Assembly: GCA_030538185.1 (NCBI GenBank)
Contig: JAUNUK010000001.1
Span: 732,296-796,295 of the forward strand
DNA length: 64,000 bases
From: Actinomycetaceae bacterium
GTDB taxonomy: Bacteria > Actinomycetota > Actinomycetes > Actinomycetales > Actinomycetaceae
Direction of reading: 5' to 3'
Shown: one piece after another, positions 46,280 through 55,600 of the stretch
Layout: every line of letters begins with the position of its first letter
How positions within the stretch are numbered: position 1 is the first letter of the stretch
The notes under the pieces: model-generated
Seen by the model: only the letters and a program-made list of their open reading frames with translations
What the model was told of the DNA's origin: nothing
The model's database searches: none
Position numbers and translations under genes: made by a program

Positions 46280-47345
46280 TCAGATGCCGTGGTTCTGTAA
46301 CTGGTTCTGGCGTGCGTGGCGGCGCTGCCCGGCGGCGGTTAGGAACGCGTTGGCATGCTCCGCGGCCGATGCCAGGTGTCGGCCGTAAGGATGTAAGTAG
46401 CCGCGGGTGGTTTCGACCGAGGTGTGGCCAAGGATGTCCTGGGGGACGTGAAGCGGGACGCCTGCGTTGGCCATCCACGTCGCGTCGATGTACCGGAGCC
46501 CGTGTCGGGTGAGGTCAGGCAGTCCGAGACCGGCGAAGATCTTGTCCCGGTTCGTCGCATCGTGGACGGTCGCGGTAGTCAGGACCCCGCCCTTCGGGCC
46601 GACCAGGAGCTGATCTTCTGGCTGCTCGCTGAAGCCCACGTCCCCGACCTGGAGACCGGAGACTTCCGAGGACCGAGCGGCCAGGAGAGTTGCGAGCATG
46701 ACGAAGTCGCTGTAGGACTGATCGACTGTGTCGGATGCCTTCGCGGGCCGGTTGAGGGTCTTCATATCCGGAATCGCATGCGCCCGCGGGGGTGCCTGCT
46801 CGGCAGGCTGGGCGCGGAAGGCGTTGCGGCTCAGGCTCTTCTTGGCACGGTTCTTTGCCGGGTTCGTTGGGATGAGGCCATCACGGACTGCTTCATCGAG
46901 AATCCGGACCATCGGGGCGATCGCGTTCTTGATGGTCGAGGCACCGCAGTGCTTCTCCCATTCATCGATTGTGCGGTCGATGACCCCGGCAGTGATCTGC
47001 GTGACCGGCAGATACCCGAGCGCGGGATCGGGCGGAGCGTCATGGCCACGGAGCAGGGAGACGTGGCTGAGGAACGGAGTATAGGTCAGCGTGTAGTTAC
47101 CCTCAGAGGTGGTGCGGTCGAGATTCCCGACTGGTGGGGTTTCGTAGACGTACCCGTTGGCGAGGGCAGCATCGGTGGTCTCTTCTCCCGTGACCCCACT
47201 GCCGCAGGTGCTGTGGCGTCGTCACGCTGGATAAGATCGAGTACCAGGTCGGCTTCCTCACCATCAAGAAACACGACACTGACTCACCGCAGGTCAAGTG
47301 TGTCGGGTTCGTGCCAGGCGATCCGCCCCGTCGCCGGTAGCACAT
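46280..47345 (-). pseudogene. Tyrosine-type integrase, broken
   Basis: The intact C-terminal part (46280 to about 47221) reads as a core-binding segment (VTQITAGVIDRTIDEWEKH, IKNAIAPMVRILDEAV). The catalytic domain follows with Arg in AARSSEVSGL, RHGLRYIDATWMANAGVPL, ILGHTSVETTRGYLHP and the terminal Tyr. The frame hits a stop at 47222-47224. Likely N-terminal coding (LDGEEADLVLDLIQRDDAT) continues in another frame further upstream, and the spacing between the catalytic Arg and His looks shortened. So the gene carries at least one frameshift. It lies next to the left att site, as integrase genes do. Confidence 0.7.
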
Positions 47346-47511
47346 CCAACCGAGTGCTTGGCAAGTGGAAATGCGGACGACGGCGGTGTGGGGGCGAAAG
47401 TGTGGTTCGACGAGAAACTAGACTGGTGAGGCAGGGCTCCGATGCTGCTTCCGTTCTCGGGCCGATGCGTTGGACGAGCTGTGACCAGAACCTATTGGAA
47501 GGAAACGATGG

Positions 47512-48678
47512 ATGACGGCCGAAGACTTGCCGCGCGGATGGCGTGCTGCTGAGTTTTTCGCCGGTATCGGTCTCGCCCGTCTAGGGATGTCCAAAGCCGG
47601 AATCGATGTCATCTGGTCTAACGACATCGCCCCCACCAAGCATGCGATGTTTGAGCAGAACTTCGGAGTTTCCGAAAACCATACGTTCCTTGTCGAGGAT
47701 CTGGGGAAGGTGCCCCGCGAGGTACTTCCAGAGAACGTAGATCTCGCTTGGGCATCGTTCCCATGCACAGACCTCTCCGTCGCGGGGGGACGTGCTGGTC
47801 TTCACCGCGGAATAGCGAGCTCGACTTTCTGGCACTTCATCAAGGCATTGAGCAAACTCGGTTCTGAGCGTCCGCCGGTCATAGCGCTAGAGAATGTGAC
47901 AGCATTCGCGACAAGCCATTCCGGCCGAGACATCGTCAGCGCGATCCGATCACTCAATGGCCTTGGATACTCGGTGGACGTCCTCAGCATTGATGCACGC
48001 CGATTCGTCCCTCAATCAAGACCGCGTCTGTTTCTCATCGGAGCCAGTACGCCAGTCGCGACCATGACCGAGTCGAGCCCGTTGCGACCGGACTGGCTGA
48101 CTCCGATTTTCGAGGACCCTTCCCTTGTAACCCACCAAATGCATGTGCCAGAACCGCCGCCACTCCTTGATGATGGACTTGTCGCATATCTTGAGGAACT
48201 GAGCGAGGATGATCCGCGTTGGTGGCCCGCGGAGCGCGTCGATGCATTTATTGGATCATTGTCGGACTTACAGTCTAAACGATTCAATACGCTTCGCGAT
48301 GGCGATACCGATATGGCGCGCACGGCGTACCGCCGTATGCGCCAGGGAACGCCTCGTTGGGAACTGCGCTCCGATGGGATTGCCGGCTGTCTGCGCACAC
48401 CCAGTGGTGGATCATCAAAACAGGCCGTCGCTTTCCTTGGGTATGGTGATGTTCGGATTCGGTGGATGACTCCACGCGAATACGCATCTCTTATGGGAGC
48501 TCCGGACTACAAGATGGACGGCGTGAAAGAACGCCATGCATACTATGGCTTTGGTGACGCTGTATGTGTACCTGTGGTGGAGTGGCTTTCGGAAAACTAC
48601 CTTGTTCCATTACTCTCCAGCTTGGAGATAAATGCGCTTCTCGACGAAGTTCGACCACTCGAAGCCGCGGTTAGATAG
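47512..48678 (+). CDS. DNA (cytosine-5) methyltransferase
   Basis: This 388-residue enzyme transfers a methyl group to C5 of cytosine in a specific DNA site. All core motifs are present: FAGIG (16-20), the catalytic Cys85 in FPCTDLS, ENV (127-129), QSRPRLFLIG (168-177), a target-recognition region (about 195-300) and the closing GFGDAVCVPVV. The recognition sequence cannot be read from the protein. GGAAGGAAAC precedes the ATG. No recognisable restriction nuclease is adjacent. The only partner on the island is the convergent ATPase-TIR gene, 16 bases away end to end. Confidence 0.94.
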   Translation: MTAEDLPRGWRAAEFFAGIGLARLGMSKAGIDVIWSNDIAPTKHAMFEQNFGVSENHTFLVEDLGKVPREVLPENVDLAWASFPCTDLSVAGGRAGLHRGIASSTFWHFIKALSKLGSERPPVIALENVTAFATSHSGRDIVSAIRSLNGLGYSVDVLSIDARRFVPQSRPRLFLIGASTPVATMTESSPLRPDWLTPIFEDPSLVTHQMHVPEPPPLLDDGLVAYLEELSEDDPRWWPAERVDAFIGSLSDLQSKRFNTLRDGDTDMARTAYRRMRQGTPRWELRSDGIAGCLRTPSGGSSKQAVAFLGYGDVRIRWMTPREYASLMGAPDYKMDGVKERHAYYGFGDAVCVPVVEWLSENYLVPLLSSLEINALLDEVRPLEAAVR

Positions 48679-48694
48679 TTAGCTCACGTGACTA

Positions 48695-50875
48695 TCAGCG
48701 AGTCGCCTGGTTATCCAATTGTGCTCGCAGTTGGATGTTCTCGGTCTCAAGTTCCTGGAGCCGTTTGGTCTCATCCGACGGCGCGAAGTATTGCTCCAGA
48801 TAGTTAGCGAGTTCTCCCTGAACCACGGCATCCCAGTGCTCAACGATGGCGGGGTCGTAGTAGTCCTCTAGCTTTTTGCCTGCCCGATCCAGCTCCACCT
48901 TGGTCGGGAAGTCAGTGCTAGAGAAAGCTGGGATGGTCGGTTTGCCGGCAATGTCTCGTCCGCGATTCAGATGAGCGATCATCGGGTTCAGAACCCCGCT
49001 GACCAGGTAGTTGTGGACCTCGGGCGTCAGCTTAATCTTTTTGTCTGGCCCAAGCAGGATCGCCTCGCCCCTTCCATTAGTCAACCACCCCGGAATGGTG
49101 TCATATTCGACGTTGAGTTTGAGGTACTCGCTGACAGACCGGGTCGCCCAGCCAGCCCCTCCTTCGAAGAGGCAGAACTGGCTAGCGAGAAAGTTCTTGC
49201 TCGTCATATAAAAAATCAGCGTGTTGTCGTCAGTGATGTTCCGCTTGACTACTTCGCTCAACGCTTGCGCGTCAAGCAGTACATCGGTAGCACCCGTTCT
49301 GGAGGTGAAGAAGATCTCTTCTTGCGTCGCACCGCGCGCACGGAGGAGCTCGTCGATAAACACGGCGAATGCACGGTCGGTCCTGGCATGAGAAATGAAC
49401 ACGCGGTAGGACTGCTTCGGTGTCACATCTCCTTGAATCTTGTTCGTGATCACTATCTGGAGTTCATCTCTTGTGCTCTGTGATATCTCCTTATGCTGTT
49501 CCAAATCGGCATGAAGCTGTTCGGCGAAGTGTCGCTTGCTCGCAGTTTCCCGTCGTTCTTTCTCCCTGCCGATTTCAGTGGAGATGAGACTCGCCAGCTT
49601 GTTGCGTTCTAGGATTAGATAACGAACTTGTGGCCGAACGAGCGCGCGCAATAGCGTCACGCGTTTGTCTGTTTCATCGAAGTCTTGCCGGTTTGACGTC
49701 GCGATGTCAGGAAGCGAATCATCGTCCAGGAGATCAAATGTGACCTCTCCCTCGATGTAGTTCACATAGGTCCCGGTCAGCCCAAGCTGGGATAGTAGAC
49801 GGTCGCTTGCAAGTTTTCCGCGAACGTAGACGCGAAGCTGGGCCGGGTTGTAATACCTATTCTTGGTAAAGCGTGAGTCATTGAGTTGAGCGGTCTCATT
49901 GTCGATAGTTGCATGAACGCCGATCCAGCCTGTCAGCCTGTAATGAACACCGCGGTAGGTGCGATTCTTGGGGTCGACATCTTCGGAGATCTCGCCCCAA
50001 GCTTCATCTTGCTCGGGCTCTGCACGCATCTGAGTAAGCCGAGGCGTGTGCGTATAGATGTCTCCGGGTACCCCTTTCGCAGGTATCTTCAGATCCTGGG
50101 GGGAAGAGGCGAACTCGATTGGCTGAAGGGCGGGGTCGGGAAAATTTCTGACAACCTCCGCGAGGTTGCCGAATGCGATGCTCTTCTCAACTGGTTCGTA
50201 TTTCGGCTCCGTTTGATTACTGGACGTCTGCACCCATAGTAGGATCCGAGGAGTCGCGTTGACGGGGAGAAAGAACTGGTTTGCGAGGCGAGTCCCGAGT
50301 GCACTGATCGCCTGGGTTCCATACCCAGTGAGGTCGACGCTGAGCATCGTGATTCGTGTACCCGTCTCGAGCCCCGCCCACATTGCGTCGTTAGGTGTCG
50401 AGTGCGTTGCGTCGACAGCAGTGAGACTGGGGTGTGCATCAAGGTTGACCTCAGCCTCGCGCGCATCCAACTCCCAGGAGGAAGTCCCTTCAGTGTGCCT
50501 GGTCGATAGGTAGAAGTACGGTGAGAGAAAAAGAGCAGCAAGCTTGCCAATTCCCTTGCGGCCCTTGGGGCTCGCATCGGCGACGTTGTTGTCAGCCTCG
50601 GCCTTGCGTTTGTCGTAACCGACCTTCACATAGGTATCGATGTCACGACGGGACATGCCACAGCCGTTGTCGATGACTTCAACCACCGCATCCGACTTGT
50701 CACGAGCATCGACGTATACATAGACCTCGGTGGCACCCGCGTCGAGTCCGTTGGCAACGAGCTCTGACAGCGCGCTCCACGGATTCGAATACAGACCTCG
50801 TCCGAGCAGCTTCAAAGCAAGCCAGCTAAACGTAAACAACGCCTCGTCATTGATTGCCGCCACGTGGCCTCCCAT
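48695..50875 (-). CDS. GHKL (MORC/Hsp90-like) ATPase fused to a TIR domain
   Basis: This protein of about 726 residues has an N-terminal Bergerat-fold ATPase: SELVANGLDA (about 37-46), VIDNGCGM (67-74) and GRKGIGKLA (105-113). A transducer-like middle (about 150-400) and a charged helical linker (about 410-480) follow. A TIR domain at about 488-620 begins YRVFISHARTDRAF and holds the expected catalytic glutamate at about 571 (FEGGAGWA). It ends in a short coiled coil. TIR domains of this type cleave NAD+ in bacterial defence; MORC-like ATPases are known neighbours of cytosine methylases in restriction-type systems. I infer that the ATPase senses foreign DNA and the TIR kills or arrests the cell. 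The ATG at 50875 sits six bases after AGAAGG; a GTG at 50878 is possible. Confidence 0.88.
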   Translation of the reverse strand: MGGHVAAINDEALFTFSWLALKLLGRGLYSNPWSALSELVANGLDAGATEVYVYVDARDKSDAVVEVIDNGCGMSRRDIDTYVKVGYDKRKAEADNNVADASPKGRKGIGKLAALFLSPYFYLSTRHTEGTSSWELDAREAEVNLDAHPSLTAVDATHSTPNDAMWAGLETGTRITMLSVDLTGYGTQAISALGTRLANQFFLPVNATPRILLWVQTSSNQTEPKYEPVEKSIAFGNLAEVVRNFPDPALQPIEFASSPQDLKIPAKGVPGDIYTHTPRLTQMRAEPEQDEAWGEISEDVDPKNRTYRGVHYRLTGWIGVHATIDNETAQLNDSRFTKNRYYNPAQLRVYVRGKLASDRLLSQLGLTGTYVNYIEGEVTFDLLDDDSLPDIATSNRQDFDETDKRVTLLRALVRPQVRYLILERNKLASLISTEIGREKERRETASKRHFAEQLHADLEQHKEISQSTRDELQIVITNKIQGDVTPKQSYRVFISHARTDRAFAVFIDELLRARGATQEEIFFTSRTGATDVLLDAQALSEVVKRNITDDNTLIFYMTSKNFLASQFCLFEGGAGWATRSVSEYLKLNVEYDTIPGWLTNGRGEAILLGPDKKIKLTPEVHNYLVSGVLNPMIAHLNRGRDIAGKPTIPAFSSTDFPTKVELDRAGKKLEDYYDPAIVEHWDAVVQGELANYLEQYFAPSDETKRLQELETENIQLRAQLDNQATR

Positions 50876-50881
50876 CACGGC

Positions 50882-51137
50882 CTTCTAGGGAGCGGATTGC
50901 CCGCCACTCTAGATTACATGTGCCCTAGGCGGGAGGTGAGTAGACGCGCTTGTCTTCTGGCAAGGATGGCAGACAGCGGACGAGAGGGTCTGCTGCGCTA
51001 GCCTCCTGCCGCGCCTTCATTGCCCTCTTGGCACTGTCATGTGGGACGGCCTGGGAGGGGTGAAGGAGACGGCCGTTTTACCTTTGTTCTCTTCATTCGT
51101 GAGCTCAACCGACGGCGACGCGACAGAATCACCGGTG
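50882..51137. other. Island right end, no gene recognised
   Basis: The stretch upstream of the ATPase-TIR gene should hold its promoter. The only open frames are short and lack recognisable content. The 19-bp end repeat and the right att site follow. Confidence 0.6.
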
Positions 51138-51156
51138 GACCAAAAGGGGACCAGAA
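51138..51156 (+). repeat. 19-bp island end repeat, right copy
   Basis: This is identical to 46225-46243 and lies 96 bp inside the right att site. Both copies are in the same orientation. Confidence 0.8.
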
Positions 51157-51251
51157 TCATGCAAACTTATGCATATCGTGACGTGTTCTGCATGCTCAGA
51201 GCCCCTGAATCATGCGGGACCCGATCCGGTTAAAGACTTTTGGACGCCCGA

Positions 51252-51282
51252 GGGTCAAGGGGCCGCAGGCTCAAATCCTGTC
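51252..51282 (+). other. Right attachment site (tRNA-Pro 3' fragment)
   Basis: These 31 bases match the intact tRNA-Pro from the anticodon loop through the T arm at all but one position. Then the match stops abruptly. It is in direct orientation with the decayed tRNA at 45998-46071 and marks the right island boundary. Confidence 0.85.
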
Positions 51283-51307
51283 TTGACACCACATACTGCC
51301 CACATAC

Positions 51308-51664
51308 CTACCGTGGACATTTAGCGGAAAACCACTGCACCAAATCTTCTACCACAGGAGATCTACTGCCCATAGGTGAGCCGAATTTTTCGTTTCCTCC
51401 CTGAGAATAGTAGATACCAAACTGTGTTTTTAACGGGTGTTCGCTCGGTATCCAGTCCCAGATATTGCGGTGTGCAACGCGCAAAACTATTCCTGCCAGC
51501 CACGACCCCACACTCAAAGCAATCAGGGACATTACTCCGTGGCGCGGGTTGCCGCCGGCGATAGAAATAGCAACACCAACGCATGCCGTGCAGCCAAGGA
51601 CCGTGAGTCCGCTAAGTACAATTTTAGGTACCATGTGTCCACTTTTTGGCGCTTGCTCGGTCAT
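51308..51664 (-). CDS. Small membrane protein of unknown function
   Basis: This is a 118-residue frame from an ATG at 51664 (an earlier in-frame start at 51754 overlaps the upstream gene). Two hydrophobic helices lie at about 13-35 and 42-62. A soluble C-terminal tail of about 55 residues follows, containing WDWIPSEHPLKTQFGIYY. I recognise no family. Its stop lies 26 bases from the right island boundary. It follows the DsbA-like gene by 76 bases on the same strand and may be co-transcribed with it. Coding status is likely but not certain. Confidence 0.5.
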   Translation of the reverse strand: MTEQAPKSGHMVPKIVLSGLTVLGCTACVGVAISIAGGNPRHGVMSLIALSVGSWLAGIVLRVAHRNIWDWIPSEHPLKTQFGIYYSQGGNEKFGSPMGSRSPVVEDLVQWFSAKCPR

Positions 51665-51740
51665 AACACTCGTCAGCATATAGCGAACAGAAGGTTGTTT
51701 CCCGCCGCACGCCCCAAGCTGATCCTTGTATCTCTGGTTC

Positions 51741-52625
51741 TTACTTGCCCTCAAGAAGATAGGTAGCTAGGCCTGGTCCTTGAATAAACTGGTTTGTCAG
51801 TTCCTTACGCTTACCATCGACAAACAATGTGGGGGTTCCACGAACTTCGCGTTCATCGGTCATGATCTTGCCTGCAGTCATCAGGTAGTCCTGCGAGCCC
51901 AGGCCAGTGGCACCTTGCAGATCGCCACCCGCCGCAGTGACCAGTTGAGTCACCTTGGCTACCGCGCCGTCCTCGGAAGTTATATCTGGATCCTTTGAGG
52001 TAAGCGTCTTTTCCAATGTGGCAGAGTTCAACAGGGGATCGCTGTACTCCGTCAGAGCCTTCAAAACCGCAGGGAAGGCTGTCGGTTGGTGTTCGGCAAC
52101 GTGGATAATGGCGTTGCTAGCCACGGTGGCATAAGGCGTGCCATGCGTGATCTCTGGGCGATAGACAACCAAGGCCTTGCCCGAAGCTGCCGCATCTGCC
52201 AAATCATCATGGTTATGCGTCGTTAGGTCTGCACAAATATTGCAGTCGAAAGAAAAGAAGAACTCGATAATGGGCTTTTTCGACTTCAACGCTTCGGTGA
52301 TTTCCTCATTCGACAAGGCGCCGTTGGGGCCAACCCAGATGCCTCGTCCTGAAGGGTAGCTGGCGGGTTCCGCATAGGAGATCGCATCCTTGGTGCCCGC
52401 AATCTTTGAAGAATCGCCATTGCCGCCCTTTGCGCCATTGTTGGCACCGCCCAGGACAATAACCAAAACGACGATCAACGCAAGCACCAACAGCCCGACG
52501 ACACCGACCATAATCAGCCTGTTGCGCTTGTCTTTCTGCTGTTGTTCAAGACGCATTTTGGCCGCTTTCGCCTCAATCGTGCGTTCTTCGTAGCGTGCTT
52601 GACGTGCTTTCTTACTGCTAGACAT
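51741..52625 (-). CDS. Membrane-anchored DsbA-like thioredoxin-fold protein
   Basis: This 294-residue protein has a basic cytoplasmic segment, one transmembrane helix (about 38-58), a short Gly/Asn linker and an extracytoplasmic thioredoxin domain. The redox motif is CNIC (128-131) and the cis-proline is at about 265 (RGTPTLF). It should form or shuffle disulfides in exported proteins, as in other actinobacteria that fold secreted proteins oxidatively. It follows the giant helicase-family gene by 27 bases on the same strand. Confidence 0.9.
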   Translation of the reverse strand: MSSSKKARQARYEERTIEAKAAKMRLEQQQKDKRNRLIMVGVVGLLVLALIVVLVIVLGGANNGAKGGNGDSSKIAGTKDAISYAEPASYPSGRGIWVGPNGALSNEEITEALKSKKPIIEFFFSFDCNICADLTTHNHDDLADAAASGKALVVYRPEITHGTPYATVASNAIIHVAEHQPTAFPAVLKALTEYSDPLLNSATLEKTLTSKDPDITSEDGAVAKVTQLVTAAGGDLQGATGLGSQDYLMTAGKIMTDEREVRGTPTLFVDGKRKELTNQFIQGPGLATYLLEGK

Positions 52626-52652
52626 TTAGCGTTCCTTCCTTAGCTAACTGTC

Positions 52653-55600
52653 TTACTGTAGGCGATAAACATCGTTTACGCGCGCTATCTCGCCTGCACT
52701 AATAGCGTTATTAAGTACAGTTTTGATACGTGCGCGCAGTGCTGTACGCACTGTTGACATATCAAGGAGTTCAGGAACCAGATCGACTAGTTGATCCTCG
52801 TCGATATCGCCCACAGCGTCCAGCGCCCACATGACACAGTTCGCGAGTTCTTCAGATGTAATAGCTGTTGCAGGACGAGGAGCATAAGTTGAATGCGTCC
52901 TAAATACGTGGAAGTTTTCTGCCGCAACATCTCCGGGCCAGATGAATTCTCCCTCAGAATTACGGACGACGGTGTGACGTGATGGCAGGACTTCCAGCAA
53001 AGCAGCACTTCTTTTGGCGTGTAGCCTTTGAATTCCGAAAAGTTCGGCGGTGATTTTGCACAGTCTTTCTGTGCTGGTGGGACCTTCGCTTTGAAGCACC
53101 GCCTCAAGGGTGGAACGCATGAGGCTCGCTATCTCAGGTTCTTCCAGGTGGTCAAGCATGTCTTTGGTTCCAACAACCTGGGTGGGGACAGCCTTTGGGG
53201 GTAAAGGCGTGATGCCCGCCGAGACAGCACCGCTTCTGGCACGTTCAACAAGATTTTCCGAGGGCGGGGGAGGCGCGGGGAGAGGGGCTTCTTCAGGTGC
53301 CACTTGCGCGGGAGGGGGGCTTTCTTGCTGCGGAGGCATGGGCTGCACGTCCTCGGTAGGTGGTGCTTCTTCAGTGTCCTCGGTGGCTTGTGGCGCAGGG
53401 ACGTTGTGTGCTTGCTCAGCATTTTCTGGGCGCTGTAGGGGTGTGCGAGATTCCTCGACAGGTGGTGTTTGAACAGGTGGCGTTTGAACAGTCGGTAGCG
53501 GGATTGACAGTTCGTGGGCGCGTATAATTGGTTTAGCCTCGGGGGCAGGTGGGGTGGTATGTGACGAGGATGCCTCCGACAGTTCATCCATACGGGCCAA
53601 GAGCTCGGGGACCTGTGGAAGTCCTGCACCAATAATGGGTTCGAAGTCCGAGGGGCTGGAGTGCGTGACGGATGCGGTGGGCTCAACACGGTCTTTCCCC
53701 AGCACGGTTTCCAAGTCTTGTATCCAATTGGCTGCTTCGACTCCCAATAGATCGCCTAAGGATCCGTCAACCGGGGCATAGTCTGCTTGGGCGTCCTCGC
53801 CGCGGTATCGCGATGAAGAAGCTGAGCCTACGGTCAGGCCTTCAGCGCTCTGCACATCAAAAATAGGGGGCGTGAAGACTGGCAAAGCCCCTTGGGGATC
53901 ATTTAATATCTGTGCTTGTCTCTTTTGCGGTGTAGAAATAACGGCGTGCCCGGTGACCTTGATGGTTTCACGGGGTGGCGGGGGAGCAAAAGGGGCCTCG
54001 CTAGGTTCTGCAGGGGGTTCCGTGGATGCGTCGTCTGTGGTAGCCAAGTCGGCAACGGCATAGGTGATCCCTGCACCCATACGTTGAGAAAGGTTTGGCA
54101 AGGTACGGTCGACTGCCAAGACGGATCCGGGCGCCCACCCAGATGGGTACGCAATATCCAAGGTTGTCGACACGACATGCCTAATGGCTTCTGCGGGTTC
54201 GTTGATCCATTGAGCCAGCCATATGTGGTCAGTACCTGCCCACCCCATAGTGTTAGTCAAAATATCGGTGGTGCCTAGTTCCCGGTTTCGTGTTCCTTGA
54301 ATTTGTGCCCAGTTGGGATCATCCAAAGTGACTGCGACCCACCTCGCATCTTCATCTGCACGAACAGCAATATCGACAGCGGTGGGACCAGTTCCGACAC
54401 CACATAAGGTTTGCAGGCCTGCGCGCTGTAGGTGTTCGGCAAGTAGGCCTCGGTAAATGTTTCCCGACGTATCGGGAGTTTCCTCAGTGGAGCCAGCGGC
54501 GGGGGTCTGCGAAGAACGCAGTCGATTAACCCATGTGCGTACAGCGCTGTCTGAGTCAAGACTGTCCAGAGGTAGCGACATCACATGAATACGCTGTCGC
54601 GCATGGGAATGAGCGGTGGTGATAAGCGCATCGATAACGGGTTTTTGCCCGCCTGTGAAAGTGTCTTGAGGATGTGGCAGAGGTGCCAGCACGACCAAAA
54701 TGATGTCACGCATGAGACCCGTTGCATGTGCCAGGTCTGAGATGACAAAAGATTCATCGAAACGCCCTCGTGGGGCATGTGCTTCAGGCGATAGAAGGAA
54801 GCCTGTGCTGTGTAGTGCCTGGCTAATCTGTCTTGCACTGCTTGCATGCCACGTTAATACACCGAGCGAGGAAGAGGGGAAGCGCTGCTGGATTTTAGGG
54901 ATGAGTTCAACGATCTCTTCAAGAGCACCTGGTGGAATTGTGGACAGATCAGCTGGCAGCAGATCACGTTCGTGCCAGGGCACTTGCTCAAGTTCAGGGT
55001 ATGAAAATTCCGCTGTGGCAGATCGTTCCAATATGCCTACGGTGATAGCTTTTTTCCGCGTTTCGGGTGGATTGGGATAAGAGTCAAGCTGCGGGTTGTC
55101 AATGCATTGGGTAAGGGCATCCACTAGTTGCTTTGAGTGGCTCGAATAGTTGCGTGTCAAGGTATGACAGGGCACCGAACAGGCTCGCGCAGATGACAGC
55201 ACTGAGGTCAAAGTGGCGGAATCCAGCTGCATATCCTGGGCAGAGTCACCAAAGAGGAGCGTGGATTTTCCACGACCGATTGCAGGTACGCAGTCTCGTG
55301 TTGGTAGGCAGTGGGCGTCCAAAACAATCGTGACATCAAAGAGATCCGTCGCAGCAGGCAAGTACCTTGCAACAGTTTCGGGGCTTGCCAAAACGCATGG
55401 TGTGCGTGCAAGGACTGCCTTCCCATCGGTTTTGAACAGGGAGGTAGGGGTCCCTCCGGGGGATCTCAGCTGTTTTGCTAGCTGCGCAGACTCTTCCTTG
55501 GATATCCGCTGCATTCCTCCTTGGCTTGCCTGCCATGCCAAGTTTCTTGAGACAAGGAGCCTCAGTTCCTCATCGGCTAATCTGAACTTTTCAACCGTGC

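Larger units (their letters stand above)
46026..51282. mobile_element. Integrated 5.2-kb genomic island at tRNA-Pro
   Basis: The element is bounded by two direct copies of the tRNA-Pro 3' half (46026-46072 and 51252-51282). It carries a 19-bp perfect repeat inside each end, an integrase remnant next to the left end, and two cargo genes: a C5 DNA methyltransferase and a GHKL ATPase-TIR protein. Base composition differs from the neighbours. The signal word CCGAGGGCG does not occur in it. With a broken integrase it is probably no longer mobile by itself. Confidence 0.82.

Noticed and set aside
46424-47515. 363-codon plus-strand open frame next to the methyltransferase
   Set aside because: It is antisense to the readable integrase remnant and has no recognisable domain; the integrase reading shows clear catalytic motifs.
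51039-51233. Small plus-strand frame at the island right end
   Set aside because: No ribosome site or recognisable content; it contains the 19-bp island end repeat, so it is more likely non-coding.
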